Shown: positions 26,413 to 35,572 of the stretch, piece by piece
How the letters are laid out: every line of letters begins with the position of its first letter
Position numbering within the stretch: the stretch's first letter is position 1
Assembly (NCBI RefSeq): GCF_900101745.1
Contig: NZ_FNAD01000004.1
Location: forward strand, 303,034-367,033
Length of the DNA stretch: 64,000 nt
Reading direction: 5' to 3'
Source: Glycomyces harbinensis
GTDB lineage: Bacteria > Actinomycetota > Actinomycetes > Mycobacteriales > Micromonosporaceae
The notes under the pieces: generated by a model
Told to the model about the DNA's origin: nothing
The model's database searches: none
What the model saw: only the letters and a program-made list of their open reading frames with translations
Position numbers and translations under genes: made by a program

Positions 26413-27771
26413 GTGGAGCAACGACCGAACCGACGCCCTGGCCGCGCAGGGTCCTCCCAGCGCGACACCGTGCGCATCGACGGCTCCCCCCGAAGCACCG
26501 AGACCCCCGTGCACCGGCGCGACACCGAGATCGTCGACACCGCCGCATACGCCAAGCGCGCCAAAGCGCCCCGGCGCCCCCGCGCCCTCCTCGCCTCCGC
26601 GCTCGCGACCACCCTCTGGTGCGCCACCGTCGTCGTCACGCCGATCCTGGTGTGCGTCATCCTCGGTTGGTGGCAGGCCGGAGCGACCGGCTCGGTCGCC
26701 AACGTCGCCGCCGCCGCGGGCGTCGCCTGGCTCTCGGGCCACGGCGTCCCGGTCGACATCGGACCGATGCACCTGAGCATCCCCCCGCTCGCCCTGACCG
26801 CCCTCATCGCCTGGCGCCTCGCCAAAGCCGCCGCCGGAACCACCCGCGCGATCGGCGGCCGCGACACCGCCGCCGTCCGCGCCGCCGCCGGACTCGTCAC
26901 CATCTTCTACACCGGACTCGTCGCCGGGGCCGCCGCGCTGTGCACGACCGGGCCGTTCACCGTCGACCTCCTGCCCGCGCTCCTGCACGCGGTGCCGCTC
27001 ATCATCGCCGCGACCGCGTTCGGCGCCGCCCGCGAAGCCGGCGTCCTGCCGTGGGACACCGCCTCGGTGTGGCTGCGGCGCGGCCTGCGCACCGGCATGA
27101 TCACCGTCGGCGCGCTCCTGGCCTGCGGCGCCGCCGCCACCGGCGTCGCGTTCGCCGTCCGCGGCCCCGTCGTCGCCGACACGCTGCGCGTCTACGGCTC
27201 CGAATCCTGGATCGTCGCCCTCCTGAGCCTGCTCTACCTGCCCAACCTCGCCGTGTGGGCCGCCGCGTACATCACCGGGCCCGGATTCGCCGTCGGCGCC
27301 GGCACCGCCGTACAGGCCGAACTGGTCGAACTCGGTCCGCTCCCGGCCTTCCCCGTGTTCGCCGCCGTCCCCAACGCGACCCTCCCCGCGTACGCGACCA
27401 TCCTCATCGGACTGCCCTTGATGCTCGCGGCCGTCTTCGGCGTCATCCTCACCTACCGGTCCCCGGACCTGCGCGTCCCGCGCGTGACCACGGCCGCCAC
27501 CGTCGCCGCCGCGACCGCCGCGCTGGCGCTCGGCCTCCTCGCGTACCTGTCGGGCGGGGCCGCCGGGACCGACCTGCTCGCCGACCTCGGGCCCGACCCG
27601 CTCGCGGTGGCCGGGATCGGCGGCGTCCAGTTCCTCATCGGCCTCGTCGGCGCCGCCCTGATCGCGCGCCTGTTCGCGGTGCACCGCCGCGCCGCCGAGG
27701 CCGAGCTCGTGCGCAGGGACACGGTGGTCATCCCCGAACCGGCGCCCAGCCGTGACGACGGGTTACCGTAG
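26413..27771 (+). CDS. Multi-pass membrane protein (DUF6350-like)
   Basis: A 452-residue protein with about ten hydrophobic segments after a basic, hydrophilic 55-residue N-terminus. Its place directly upstream of purN and its composition (FYTGLVAGAAALCTTGPF; VPNATLPAYATILIGLPLML) match the actinobacterial cell-division-associated/DUF6350 membrane family that usually precedes purN. GTG 26413 is chosen as a compromise; GTG 26470 is possible. The function is unknown. Confidence 0.75.
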   Translation: MEQRPNRRPGRAGSSQRDTVRIDGSPRSTETPVHRRDTEIVDTAAYAKRAKAPRRPRALLASALATTLWCATVVVTPILVCVILGWWQAGATGSVANVAAAAGVAWLSGHGVPVDIGPMHLSIPPLALTALIAWRLAKAAAGTTRAIGGRDTAAVRAAAGLVTIFYTGLVAGAAALCTTGPFTVDLLPALLHAVPLIIAATAFGAAREAGVLPWDTASVWLRRGLRTGMITVGALLACGAAATGVAFAVRGPVVADTLRVYGSESWIVALLSLLYLPNLAVWAAAYITGPGFAVGAGTAVQAELVELGPLPAFPVFAAVPNATLPAYATILIGLPLMLAAVFGVILTYRSPDLRVPRVTTAATVAAATAALALGLLAYLSGGAAGTDLLADLGPDPLAVAGIGGVQFLIGLVGAALIARLFAVHRRAAEAELVRRDTVVIPEPAPSRDDGLP

Positions 27772-27775
27772 CGGG

Positions 27776-28381
27776 GTGACCGCTAAGCTCGTCGTGCTCG
27801 TGTCGGGCTCCGGCTCGAACCTCCAGGCCCTCATCGACGCCTGCGCCGATCCCGCCTACGGGGCCGAGATCGCCGCCGTCGGCGCCGACCGCGAAGGCAC
27901 CTTCGGGATCGAGCGCGCCGAGAAGGCCGGCATCCCCACGTTCGTGCACCGCGTGAAGGACTACCCGACCCGCGACGCCTGGGACGAGGCCCTGACCGCC
28001 GAGGTCGCCTCGCACGACCCCGAACTGGTCGTCTCCGCCGGGTTCCTGAAGCTGTGCGGCCCGCGCTTCCTCGCCGCCTTCCCCGGCCGGTACGTCAACA
28101 CCCACAACTCGCTGCTCCCGGCGTTCCCGGGCATGAACGGCCCCGGCGAGGCCCTCGCCGCGGGCGTGAAGCTCGCGGGCGCGACCCTGTTCATCTGCGA
28201 CTCCGGCGTCGACACCGGCCCGATCGTCGCCCAGTGCGCCGTCCCGGTCGAGGACGATGACACGGTCGAGACCCTGACCGAGCGCATCAAGGAGGCCGAG
28301 CGCGCCCAACTGGTCGCCTCGGTCGGCCGCATGGTCCGCGACGGCTGGAAGGTCGAGGACCGCCGGGTCCGCCTAGGCTAG
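27776..28381 (+). CDS. purN: Phosphoribosylglycinamide formyltransferase
   Basis: PurN (201 aa) transfers a formyl group from 10-formyl-THF to GAR in purine synthesis. The N-terminal loop is VLVSGSGSNLQALIDA. The catalytic triad region is VNTHNSLLPAFPG (Asn and His) and DSGVDTGPIVAQ (Asp). The His-containing motif reads HNSLLP where many family members have HPSLLP. GTG 27776 gives the expected N-terminus and lies 4 bp after the previous stop. Confidence 0.94.
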   Translation: MTAKLVVLVSGSGSNLQALIDACADPAYGAEIAAVGADREGTFGIERAEKAGIPTFVHRVKDYPTRDAWDEALTAEVASHDPELVVSAGFLKLCGPRFLAAFPGRYVNTHNSLLPAFPGMNGPGEALAAGVKLAGATLFICDSGVDTGPIVAQCAVPVEDDDTVETLTERIKEAERAQLVASVGRMVRDGWKVEDRRVRLG

Positions 28382-28391
28382 TCTTCGGCCC

Positions 28392-29036
28392 ATGGCCACA
28401 CCCCAAGCCGTCAACTCCCTCGAAGCGAACACGCTGTTCGTGTCGTTCGCCCTGCTGCCGCTGGCGCTCGGGGCGGCATGGGCGCTCGCGGCGCGCCGCA
28501 TCCGCGGCGGCCGCCCGCGCCGGGACGCTTGGCTGGACTCGCTCGCGGAGGTCGGCGCGGTCGTCGGGTCCGTGCCGCTGCTGTTCCTCGGCCTCACTTC
28601 GCGTGAGGGCGCGAACGCGCTCCAGCTCGTGCCGCTGGTGGATCTCGCGGACCTGGCCGGCGCCGGGCCGCGCGTCATCGTCGAGCAGCTGGCCGGGAAC
28701 CTGTTCGTGTTCGCCGCCGCGGGGTTCTTCCTGCCGGTCCGGTTCAGGATCGGACTCGGCGCGGTCGCGGCCGGGGCCGTCGCGGCGGCCGTGGTGTTGG
28801 AGGCGCTCCAGTTCGCGCTCCTGACCGGACGGGTCGTCTCCGTCGACGACGCGCTCATGAACGCGGCGGGGGCGGTGCTGGCCGCGCTCGCGTCCCGGCC
28901 CTGGTGGCGGCGCACACGCGCACGCGCGGCGGCCGAACCGGAACCCGAGGCGGCCGTGTTACGCTCGGCGGGTCGCGACTGGCGAGTGACGTCTTTCGAG
29001 GTTTCCCGTGGCACGGACCGGGCAGCTCGTTGTTGA
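28392..29036 (+). CDS. VanZ-like membrane protein
   Basis: A 214-residue protein with about four membrane helices and the VanZ-type layout: [16 protein letters not shown], then a Leu/Ala-rich helix with [20 protein letters not shown] and [10 protein letters not shown]. VanZ proteins are linked to teicoplanin resistance in enterococci, but most homologues have no known role. Its last 22 codons lie inside the ZTP riboswitch aptamer that precedes purH, so the DNA there serves both coding and RNA folding, unless the true stop region is non-functional. It follows purN after 10 bp. Confidence 0.8.
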   Translation: MATPQAVNSLEANTLFVSFALLPLALGAAWALAARRIRGGRPRRDAWLDSLAEVGAVVGSVPLLFLGLTSREGANALQLVPLVDLADLAGAGPRVIVEQLAGNLFVFAAAGFFLPVRFRIGLGAVAAGAVAAAVVLEALQFALLTGRVVSVDDALMNAAGAVLAALASRPWWRRTRARAAAEPEPEAAVLRSAGRDWRVTSFEVSRGTDRAARC

Positions 29037-29130
29037 GGGGGAACCTTCTGAGACGTTCACGGGTGGAGTACCACCAGGGAGCGGCACTGCTGAACCTGTT
29101 ACTGCGGTCGAACGCCTGGGCCGCAGTCAT
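28969..29130 (+). promoter_or_regulatory. ZTP riboswitch (pfl motif) upstream of purH
   Basis: The conserved ZTP-aptamer blocks are present in order: GGGTCGCGACTGGCGA (28970-28985), GGAGTACCACCAGGGAGCGG (29064-29083) and CGCCTGGGCCGCAG (29113-29126). The last block is held by an ACTGCGG/CCGCAGT stem (29101-29107 with 29121-29127). ZTP/ZMP is the AICAR-derived signal of low 10-formyl-THF, and PurH uses that cofactor to formylate AICAR, so the context is exactly right. No T-run terminator follows; control is probably at translation initiation of purH. Confidence 0.92.
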
Positions 29131-29154
29131 TACTCGATCAGGAGCAGTGCATTC

Positions 29155-30723
29155 ATGTCCGAGCGGAAGCTCATCAAACGAGCCCTCATCTCCGTATTCG
29201 ACAAGACCGGCGTCGTCGAACTCGCCGCGGATCTCCATGCCGCGGGCGTCGAACTCGTCTCGACCGGTTCGACCGCGGCGCGCATCAGCGAGGCCGGCAT
29301 CCCCGTCACGAAGGTCGAGGAGCTCACCGGGTTCCCCGAGATCCTCGACGACCGCGTGAAGACCCTCCACCCGAAGGTCCACGCCGGGATGCTCGCCGAC
29401 GTCCGCCGCGAATCCCACCGCGCCCAGCTCGATGAGCTCGGCATCGAGGCCTTCGACCTGCTGGTCGGCAACCTCTACCCGTTCGCCGCCACGGTGGCGT
29501 CGGGTGCGGGCTTCGACGACATCGTCGAGAAGATCGACGTCGGCGGCCCCTCGATGGTCCGCGGCGCGGCCAAGAACCACGCCAACGTCGCGGTGGTCGT
29601 CGACCCCGCCGACTACTCGTGGATCCGCGACGCCGCCGAGGAGGGCACGACCGCCCAGCAGCGTCTCGGCCTGGCCGCCAAGGCCTTCGCGCACCTCGCG
29701 ACCTACGACTCGGCCGTCGCGACCTGGCTCGCCGAGCAGGTCGCGGACACTGAGCCCGTCGCCGGCTCCACCGGGCGCCTGGGCGACTTCCTCGCCCTGC
29801 CCGCCGTCAAGCTCGCCGACCTGCGCTACGGGGAGAACCCGCACCAGGGCGCCGCGATCTACACGGCCCCCGGCGCGCCCGGGCTCGCGCAGGCCGAGCA
29901 GCTGCACGGCAAGGCCATGAGCTTCAACAACTACACCGACGCGGACGCCGCCTGGCGCGCCGCGCACGACTTCGACGCGCCGACGGTCGCGATCATCAAG
30001 CACGCCAACCCGTGCGGGATCGCCGTGGGCGCCACGATCGCCGAGGCTCACCGCAAGGCCCACGAGTGCGACCCGCTGAGCGCCTTCGGCGGCGTGATCG
30101 CCGCGAACGCCGAGGTCGACGCCGAGGCCGCCGCGCAGATTGCCGAGATCTTCACCGAGGTCGTCGTCGCCCCGTCCTTCAGCGACGAGGCGATCGCGAT
30201 CCTGACGGCGAAGAAGAACCTGCGCCTCCTGCGCGCGCCCGAGTGGACGCCCGCGGGCCTGGAGCTCAAGCCGATCTCCGGCGGACTGCTCGTGCAGCGG
30301 CCCGACCGGATCGACGCCGACGGCGACGACCCGGCGAACTGGACGCTCGCCACGGGCGAGGCCGCCGACGAGGCGACCCTCGCGGACCTCGAGTTCGCTT
30401 GGCGGGCCGTGCGTTCGGTGAAGTCGAACGCGATCCTCCTGGCCTCCGGCGGCGCCTCGGTCGGCGTCGGCATGGGGCAGGTCAACCGGGTCGACTCCGC
30501 GAAGCTCGCGGTCGAGCGGGCCGGCGCGGAACGCGCCCGCGGCGCGGTCGCCTCTTCGGACGCGTTCTTCCCGTTCCCCGACGGCCTGGAGATCCTGGCC
30601 GAGGCCGGGGTCAAGGCGGTCGTGCAGCCGGGCGGATCGGTGCGCGACGAGGCCGTGATCGACGCGGCCAAGCGCGCCGGGATCACGATGTACCTCACCG
30701 GCACTCGGCACTTCACGCATTAG
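29155..30723 (+). CDS. purH: Bifunctional AICAR transformylase/IMP cyclohydrolase
   Basis: PurH (522 aa) carries out the last two steps of IMP synthesis. The N-terminal MGS-like cyclohydrolase domain ([38 protein letters not shown]) covers about residues 1-145. The transformylase domain follows with [23 protein letters not shown] (catalytic Lys and His) and [14 protein letters not shown] 29155 has AGGAG upstream and is directly preceded by the ZTP riboswitch. Upstream in-frame codons from 29008 lie inside the riboswitch and are rejected. Confidence 0.97.
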   Translation: MSERKLIKRALISVFDKTGVVELAADLHAAGVELVSTGSTAARISEAGIPVTKVEELTGFPEILDDRVKTLHPKVHAGMLADVRRESHRAQLDELGIEAFDLLVGNLYPFAATVASGAGFDDIVEKIDVGGPSMVRGAAKNHANVAVVVDPADYSWIRDAAEEGTTAQQRLGLAAKAFAHLATYDSAVATWLAEQVADTEPVAGSTGRLGDFLALPAVKLADLRYGENPHQGAAIYTAPGAPGLAQAEQLHGKAMSFNNYTDADAAWRAAHDFDAPTVAIIKHANPCGIAVGATIAEAHRKAHECDPLSAFGGVIAANAEVDAEAAAQIAEIFTEVVVAPSFSDEAIAILTAKKNLRLLRAPEWTPAGLELKPISGGLLVQRPDRIDADGDDPANWTLATGEAADEATLADLEFAWRAVRSVKSNAILLASGGASVGVGMGQVNRVDSAKLAVERAGAERARGAVASSDAFFPFPDGLEILAEAGVKAVVQPGGSVRDEAVIDAAKRAGITMYLTGTRHFTH

Positions 30724-30744
30724 CCGAAGTCGCCCACTTTCACC

Positions 30745-30783
30745 GCACGCGCGCAACGGGCACGAATTCCGTTGCGCGCGTGC
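30745..30783 (+). terminator. purH terminator
   Basis: A perfect 15-bp stem (30745-30759 with 30769-30783) with a nine-base loop begins 21 bp after the purH stop and is followed by ATCTTTG. Confidence 0.8.
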
Positions 30784-30850
30784 ATCTTTGTGGACGGCCT
30801 CGCGCGTATTGAAGGCGAGAACAGTCTCACTGCAAAGGAAAGGTGTTCCA

Positions 30851-31294
30851 ATGCGCAGACGAACCCTGGCGACGGCCTCCGCGGCCGCCGTCGCGATCTC
30901 CCTGGGCGGCTTCGCCTCCGCCGCGCTCGCCGACAACGCCATGCCGATCGGCCCCGCCGACACGCACGTGTCGGAGGCGCCGAAGGTCACGAACACCTTC
31001 GGGCCCGGCGCCGAAGTCCACTACGACGTCGAGCCGGCGAACCTGATCCTGTCCGAGTTCACCACCGGCCGCGGCATCGAGTGGGAGTCCTGGGGGCCCG
31101 ACGAGGCCGTCGGCACCGGCGACCTCTACGGCGTCTGGATCGGGCTCGACGGCGAGTACTACGAGGACGTCACGATCACCCTCTCCTCCGTCGAGGACGG
31201 CTACTTCACCGAGTTCACGGTGACCGGCGACTTCGAGCAGCCCGAGCATCCCGAGGACCTGACCCACGGGTACATCCCGGGCTACCTCGGCTGA
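30851..31294 (+). CDS. Small secreted acidic protein of unknown function
   Basis: A 147-residue protein with a clear Sec signal peptide (MRRRTLATASAAAVAISLGG, cleavage probably after ASAALA). The mature part is acidic and rich in Gly, Glu and Tyr, ending DLTHGYIPGYLG. AAAGGAAAGG lies upstream of the ATG. No family recognised. It stands alone between terminators. Confidence 0.78.
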   Translation: MRRRTLATASAAAVAISLGGFASAALADNAMPIGPADTHVSEAPKVTNTFGPGAEVHYDVEPANLILSEFTTGRGIEWESWGPDEAVGTGDLYGVWIGLDGEYYEDVTITLSSVEDGYFTEFTVTGDFEQPEHPEDLTHGYIPGYLG

Positions 31295-31433
31295 TCGCGA
31301 ACGTCCGGGGACCGGCGGCCGCGGGCGACCGCGGCCGCCGGTCCTCCCCCAAGGGGAGAACCTGGGAAGACTCACAGGTGGGGTGCCCGTTTCCGGGTGG
31401 GCACACATGCCGGTTTCACGATAGGTTCATGTC

Positions 31434-31790
31434 ATGATGCAGATGCTCTGTCCGAAATGTCAGAACCCCATGCACCAGTACGAGCGCAACGGCGTGGTCG
31501 TGGAGCAGTGCTCTGAGTGCAAGGGCATTTTCCTCGACCGCGGTGAACTCGAGCACCTGATGAACTTCGAGGCGTCCTTCCACGCCGGCGCCGGTGCGCC
31601 GGTCGCGGCCGCGCCGGCGGGCCCGCCGCCGCGCGAGCCGCGCTACGAGGACCGCCGCGACGATCGGCGCTATGACGACCGCCGCCATGACGACCGTCGG
31701 GAGCACTACGACGACCACCGTCGCAAGGACGACTACTACTACAAGAAGAAGAAGAAAAAGAGCGTCTTCGAGGACCTCTTCGACTTCTAG
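31434..31790 (+). CDS. TFIIB-type zinc-ribbon protein with charged tail
   Basis: A 118-residue protein. The N-terminal zinc ribbon of the zf-TFIIB family has four cysteines (LCPKCQNPM and QCSECKGIFLDRGELE). The second half is extremely charged, with Asp/Arg repeats (YEDRRDDRRYDDRRHDDR) followed by YYYKKKKKKS and an acidic FEDLFDF end. Homologues are widespread hypotheticals. The tail suggests binding to nucleic acid or another polyanion, which is inference. ATG 31434 or 31437 may be used. Confidence 0.8.
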   Translation: MMQMLCPKCQNPMHQYERNGVVVEQCSECKGIFLDRGELEHLMNFEASFHAGAGAPVAAAPAGPPPREPRYEDRRDDRRYDDRRHDDRREHYDDHRRKDDYYYKKKKKKSVFEDLFDF

Positions 31791-31792
31791 CG

Positions 31793-31841
31793 GACGCAGA
31801 GTCGCGAGCCGCCGGGCTTGGCTCGGCGGCCGTTCTGCGTC
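31793..31841 (+). terminator. Two-tier hairpin after the zinc-ribbon gene
   Basis: An outer 8-bp stem GACGCAGA/TCTGCGTC (31793-31800 with 31834-31841) encloses an inner 7-bp GCCGCCG/CGGCGGC stem (31808-31814 with 31824-31830). It starts 2 bp after the stop and faces the convergent 2H phosphoesterase gene. Confidence 0.65.
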
Positions 31842-31961
31842 TGGGGCGGGAAAGGTGAACGGCGGTTCCGGGGTAAAACGGACATTCGCAGCACCCCCCG
31901 AATCAACGATGCCCGGCGGGTGCGACAGGCGGGTCGCGGGTGCGGCGGGTCGGCCCGCCGG

Positions 31962-32534
31962 TCAGCCTCCGAGGTGGAAGACCGCTCTCGGGGTCCACGG
32001 CACCGGGGCCCCGGTGAGGGTCTCCATGCTCCAGTCGCCCGGACTCGGGTGCGTGTACAGGGTGAACGACTCGACCCGGAACTTCGCCTCGAAGCCCGCG
32101 AGCGACGCGAAGGCCCTGTCGAGCGCCGCGGTGCCCACGTTCTGCGCCACCGTCACGTGCGGGTGGTAGGGGAACGTCCGCTCCCGGTCGGCCGGCCCCC
32201 GGCGGATCGCCGACTCCAGCTGCTCGCACACCGCGATCCCGTCGGCCACGGCCACGAACACCACCTCGGTCACGGGCCGGAACGACCCCGTCCCCCGCAG
32301 GTGCAGGTCGAACACGGGGCACGCCGCCGCCACCGCGCCCAGGTGCTCCCGGAACCCCTCCAGGGACGCCGCCGGAATCTCCGTGGGCCCCAGCAGGGTC
32401 AGATGTGCGGGGACGATCTCGCCGAGCGGGTCGCCCGAGCTGACCCGGGCCCCGTCGAGCACTTCGCGCCACGGCGAAGGCACCGGTATCGCCACCCCCA
32501 CCGTGACCACCGGCGCCGCCGCGACCGCTGCCAC
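31962..32534 (-). CDS. 2H phosphoesterase / RNA 2',3'-cyclic phosphodiesterase family protein
   Basis: A 190-residue protein with the two HxT motifs of the 2H superfamily: HLT in VPAHLTLLGPTEI and HVT in YHPHVTVAQNVG. These pairs form the active site of ThpR/LigT-like enzymes acting on cyclic or 2'-5' RNA phosphates. The GTG at 32534 overlaps the trpS stop (TAGTG), so it is translated with trpS. The real substrate is unknown, and some members act on small molecules. Confidence 0.85.
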   Translation of the reverse strand: MAAVAAAPVVTVGVAIPVPSPWREVLDGARVSSGDPLGEIVPAHLTLLGPTEIPAASLEGFREHLGAVAAACPVFDLHLRGTGSFRPVTEVVFVAVADGIAVCEQLESAIRRGPADRERTFPYHPHVTVAQNVGTAALDRAFASLAGFEAKFRVESFTLYTHPSPGDWSMETLTGAPVPWTPRAVFHLGG

Positions 32535-33550
32535 TAAAGCGCCGCCGGCGGGTAGAAGCCGATCTTCTTGTACGCCTTGTCGATGGTCCGGGTGGCGAGG
32601 TGCCGGGCCTTCTCCGCGCCGGCGGTCAGGATCCGGTCGAGTTCGGCCTTGTCGGCCAGGTACTCCCTGGTCTTCACGGCGACCGGGCCGAACGCCTCGG
32701 CCACGACCTCGGCGAGGTCGCCCTTGAAGTCCCCGTAGCCCTTCCCGGCGTAGTCGGCCTCGAGCTTCTCGACCGTGGTGTCGCCCACCGCGGCGTAGAT
32801 GTTCAGCAGGTTCGACACGCCCGGCTTGTGCTCCAAGTCGTAGCGGACCTGCGCCTCGGAGTCGGTGACCGCGCTCTTGATCTTCTTGCGCATCACGTTC
32901 GCGTCGTCGAGCAGGTACAGGCAGCCGCGCGGGCCCGACGAGGTCTTCGACATCTTCTTCTCGGGATCCGAGAGGTCCTTGATCGTCGCGGTCTCCTTGA
33001 CGATGTAGGGCTCGGGCACGATGAAGGTCTTGCCGTACGTGGTGTTGAACCGCCCCGCGAGGTCGCGGGAGAGCTCCAGGTGCTGGCGCTGGTCCTCGCC
33101 GACCGGGACCTGGTCGGTCTGGTAGAGCAGGATGTCGGCCGCCATGAGGATCGGGTAGGTGAACAACCCCACGGTTGTGCGTTCTTGTTTGGCCGACTTG
33201 TCCTTGAACTGGGTCATCCGGCTCGCCTCGCCCATGCCGGTCTCCGAGCCGAGGATCCAGGCGAGCATCGCGTGCTCGGGGACCTGCGACTGGATGAACA
33301 GGATGCACCGCTCGGGGTCCACACCCAGCGCGAGCAGCTGCGCGGCGCTGACGCGCGAGCGCTCGTGCAATACCTTTGGATCGTGATCGACGGTGATCGC
33401 GTGCTGGTCGACGACGCAGTAGAGCGCGTCCGAGTCGTCCTGGAGCGCCACCCACTGCCGCAGCGCGCCCAGGTAGTTCCCGAGGTGGAACGAGTCCGAG
33501 GTGGGCTGGATCCCTGAGAAGACGCGGGGCTTGCGGTCGGCAGTGGTCAT
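32534..33550 (-). CDS. trpS: Tryptophanyl-tRNA synthetase
   Basis: TrpRS (338 aa), a class I synthetase. The HIGH-like motif is [10 protein letters not shown], the KMSKS loop is [10 protein letters not shown], and the Trp-pocket region [20 protein letters not shown] is present. Length and order fit the family. It is the first gene of a two-gene operon with the 2H phosphoesterase and is divergent from the gal regulator. Confidence 0.97.
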   Translation of the reverse strand: MTTADRKPRVFSGIQPTSDSFHLGNYLGALRQWVALQDDSDALYCVVDQHAITVDHDPKVLHERSRVSAAQLLALGVDPERCILFIQSQVPEHAMLAWILGSETGMGEASRMTQFKDKSAKQERTTVGLFTYPILMAADILLYQTDQVPVGEDQRQHLELSRDLAGRFNTTYGKTFIVPEPYIVKETATIKDLSDPEKKMSKTSSGPRGCLYLLDDANVMRKKIKSAVTDSEAQVRYDLEHKPGVSNLLNIYAAVGDTTVEKLEADYAGKGYGDFKGDLAEVVAEAFGPVAVKTREYLADKAELDRILTAGAEKARHLATRTIDKAYKKIGFYPPAAL

Positions 33551-33668
33551 GGCTCGATTCTGACATCCGGGGCGAGACGGCGACCACCCGGTATTGCGGC
33601 GGCGCCGATCCTGATGTTTAATTGTGTTGGATCTTGAGCGCTATGCTCGTGATATTCGAGGAGGCGTC

Positions 33669-34481
33669 ATGCTGGCGCAGCAGCGACAGAGCCGGATCGC
33701 CGAACGCGTCCACCGTACCGGGGCCGTGCGCGTGGCCGAACTGGTCGAGGAGTTCGGCGTCTCCGACATGACCATCCGCCGCGACCTCGAGACCCTCGCC
33801 GAACGCGGCCTCGTCGCCAAAGTCCACGGCGGCGCCACCGCCGTCGACTTCGGATCCACCACCGAGCCCGGCTTCGCCGTCAAGCAGGTCCGCCAAGAGG
33901 TCGAGAAGCAGGCCATCGCCGACGCCGCCGCGACCCTCGTCGGCCCCGGCCAGGCCATCGCCCTCTCCGCCGGGACCACCACCTGGACCCTCGCGCACCG
34001 CCTCACCGACGTCCCCGACCTCACCGTCGTCACCAACTCCGTCCCCGTCGCCGACGTCTTCTACCGCGCCGGACGCCCCGACCAGACCGTCATCCTCACC
34101 GGCGGCGTCCGCACCCCCTCCGACGCCCTCGTCGGCCCCTTCGCCGTCGCCTCCCTCGAGAAGGTGAACGTCGACACCGTCTTCCTCGGCGTCCACGGCA
34201 TGTCCGAACGCGCCGGGTTCACCACCCCGAACCTCCTCGAAGCCGAGACGGTCGCCACCCTCGCCGCCAAGGGCCGCCGCCTCGTGGTCGTCGCCGACCA
34301 CACCAAGTTCGACGTCGTCGGCATCGCCACCATCGCGTCCCTCTCCGACGCCGACGTCATCGTCACCGATTCCCTCCTCGACGAGGAGGCCCGCAGGAAC
34401 CTCAGCGAACACGTCGACCAGGTCGTGCTCGCCCCGGTACCCGATCCCGGGAACCGCGACTCCACCGAGAAGAGACCATGA
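33669..34481 (+). CDS. DeoR-family transcriptional regulator of the gal operon
   Basis: A 270-residue regulator. The N-terminal winged helix is RIAERVHRTGAVRVAELVEE followed by FGVSDMTIRRDLETL and the VHGGA motif. The C-terminal DeoR sugar-phosphate sensor has GTTTWTLAHRL, NSVP and DHTKFDVVG. ATG 33669 has GAGGAGG nearby. Its stop overlaps galT (ATGA), so it is co-transcribed with the genes it probably represses. The ligand is likely a galactose phosphate. A TTGGAT-N17-TGATAT pair upstream (33632-33660) could be the operon promoter. Confidence 0.9.
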   Translation: MLAQQRQSRIAERVHRTGAVRVAELVEEFGVSDMTIRRDLETLAERGLVAKVHGGATAVDFGSTTEPGFAVKQVRQEVEKQAIADAAATLVGPGQAIALSAGTTTWTLAHRLTDVPDLTVVTNSVPVADVFYRAGRPDQTVILTGGVRTPSDALVGPFAVASLEKVNVDTVFLGVHGMSERAGFTTPNLLEAETVATLAAKGRRLVVVADHTKFDVVGIATIASLSDADVIVTDSLLDEEARRNLSEHVDQVVLAPVPDPGNRDSTEKRP

Positions 34482-35572
34482 CCGCGTTCCACATGGAATC
34501 CGGCAGCCTCGCCGACGGCCGCCAGATCCTCTACTTCAACACCGCACCCGACGCCGGGCGAGGCGGCTTCGCCGACAAGCGCGACCTCGGCGGCCGCGTC
34601 AGCGCCGGCGAGATCCGCTACGACGTGCTCCGCGACGAGTGGGTCGCCGTCTCCGCCGGACGCTCCGACCGCCCGACCCTGCCCGTGGCCTGCCCGCTGT
34701 GCCCCTCACACGGCGACGAGCTCACCGAAGTCCCCGCCCCCGACTACGAGGTCGCGGTCTTCGAGAACCGGTTCCCGAGCTTCGGCGGCTTCGACGCCCC
34801 GGGCCTGCCCGCGCCGACCGAGATCCCCGACGGCATGGAGACCGCCGTCCCGGCCGCCGGGCGCTGCGAGGTCGTCTGCTTCTCCGACGACCACGACTCC
34901 TCCCTCGTGGAACTCAGCCCCGAGCGCGTCGCCCTGGTCGTGCGGGCCCTCGCCCAGCGCACCGCCGAACTCTCCGCCCGCGGCGACATCGCCCAGGTCT
35001 TCTGCTTCGAGAACCGCGGCGTCGAGATCGGCGTGACCCTCCACCACCCGCACGGGCAGATCTACGGCTACCCGTACGTCACCCCGCAGACCCGCAAGCA
35101 CCTCGCCGCGGCCAAGCGCCACAAGGAGACCACCGGCAGGGACCTCTTCGACGACATCATCGCGTCGGAGCGCAGGGGCCCCCGCGTGATCGCCGAGAAC
35201 GACCACTGGATCGCCTTCACGCCGTACGCGGCGCGCTGGCCCTTCGAGGTCCAGATCCACCCCAAGGCCCGCTTCGCCGACCTCGCCGAGCTGCCCGAGG
35301 AGTACATCGACGCGTTCGCGCCGCTCTACCTCGAAGTCCTCAAGCGCTGCGACGGTGCGTTTCCGGGGCAGCAGATGCCGTACATGGCAGGCTGGCACCA
35401 GGCCCCCGTCGGCGAGGGCCGCGAGTTCGGGCGCCTGCGCCTGGAACTCGTCTCCATCCGCCGCGGGGCGGGCAAAGTGAAGTTCCTGGCCTCCTCGGAG
35501 TCCGTCATGGGCGGATGGGTCCACGACCTGGGCCCGGAGGCTTCCGCTGACATCCTCAAAGGAGCACTGTGA
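34478..35572 (+). CDS. galT: Galactose-1-phosphate uridylyltransferase
   Basis: GalT (364 aa) swaps UMP between UDP-glucose and galactose-1-phosphate. The active-site HPHGQ motif is in LHHPHGQIYGYPY, and the zinc-binding CPLC segment is in VACPLCPSHGDE. Other conserved parts are VFENRFPSFGG and FEVQIHPKARF. It is coupled to the regulator by ATGA and to galE by GTGA. Confidence 0.95.
   Translation: MTAFHMESGSLADGRQILYFNTAPDAGRGGFADKRDLGGRVSAGEIRYDVLRDEWVAVSAGRSDRPTLPVACPLCPSHGDELTEVPAPDYEVAVFENRFPSFGGFDAPGLPAPTEIPDGMETAVPAAGRCEVVCFSDDHDSSLVELSPERVALVVRALAQRTAELSARGDIAQVFCFENRGVEIGVTLHHPHGQIYGYPYVTPQTRKHLAAAKRHKETTGRDLFDDIIASERRGPRVIAENDHWIAFTPYAARWPFEVQIHPKARFADLAELPEEYIDAFAPLYLEVLKRCDGAFPGQQMPYMAGWHQAPVGEGREFGRLRLELVSIRRGAGKVKFLASSESVMGGWVHDLGPEASADILKGAL

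Noticed and set aside
28970..29154. Upstream in-frame starts for purH
   Set aside because: They fall within the ZTP riboswitch and would add residues not found in PurH.
28855..30996. 713-codon minus-strand open frame across purH
   Set aside because: Antisense to purH and the ZTP riboswitch; composition is typical of a shadow frame.
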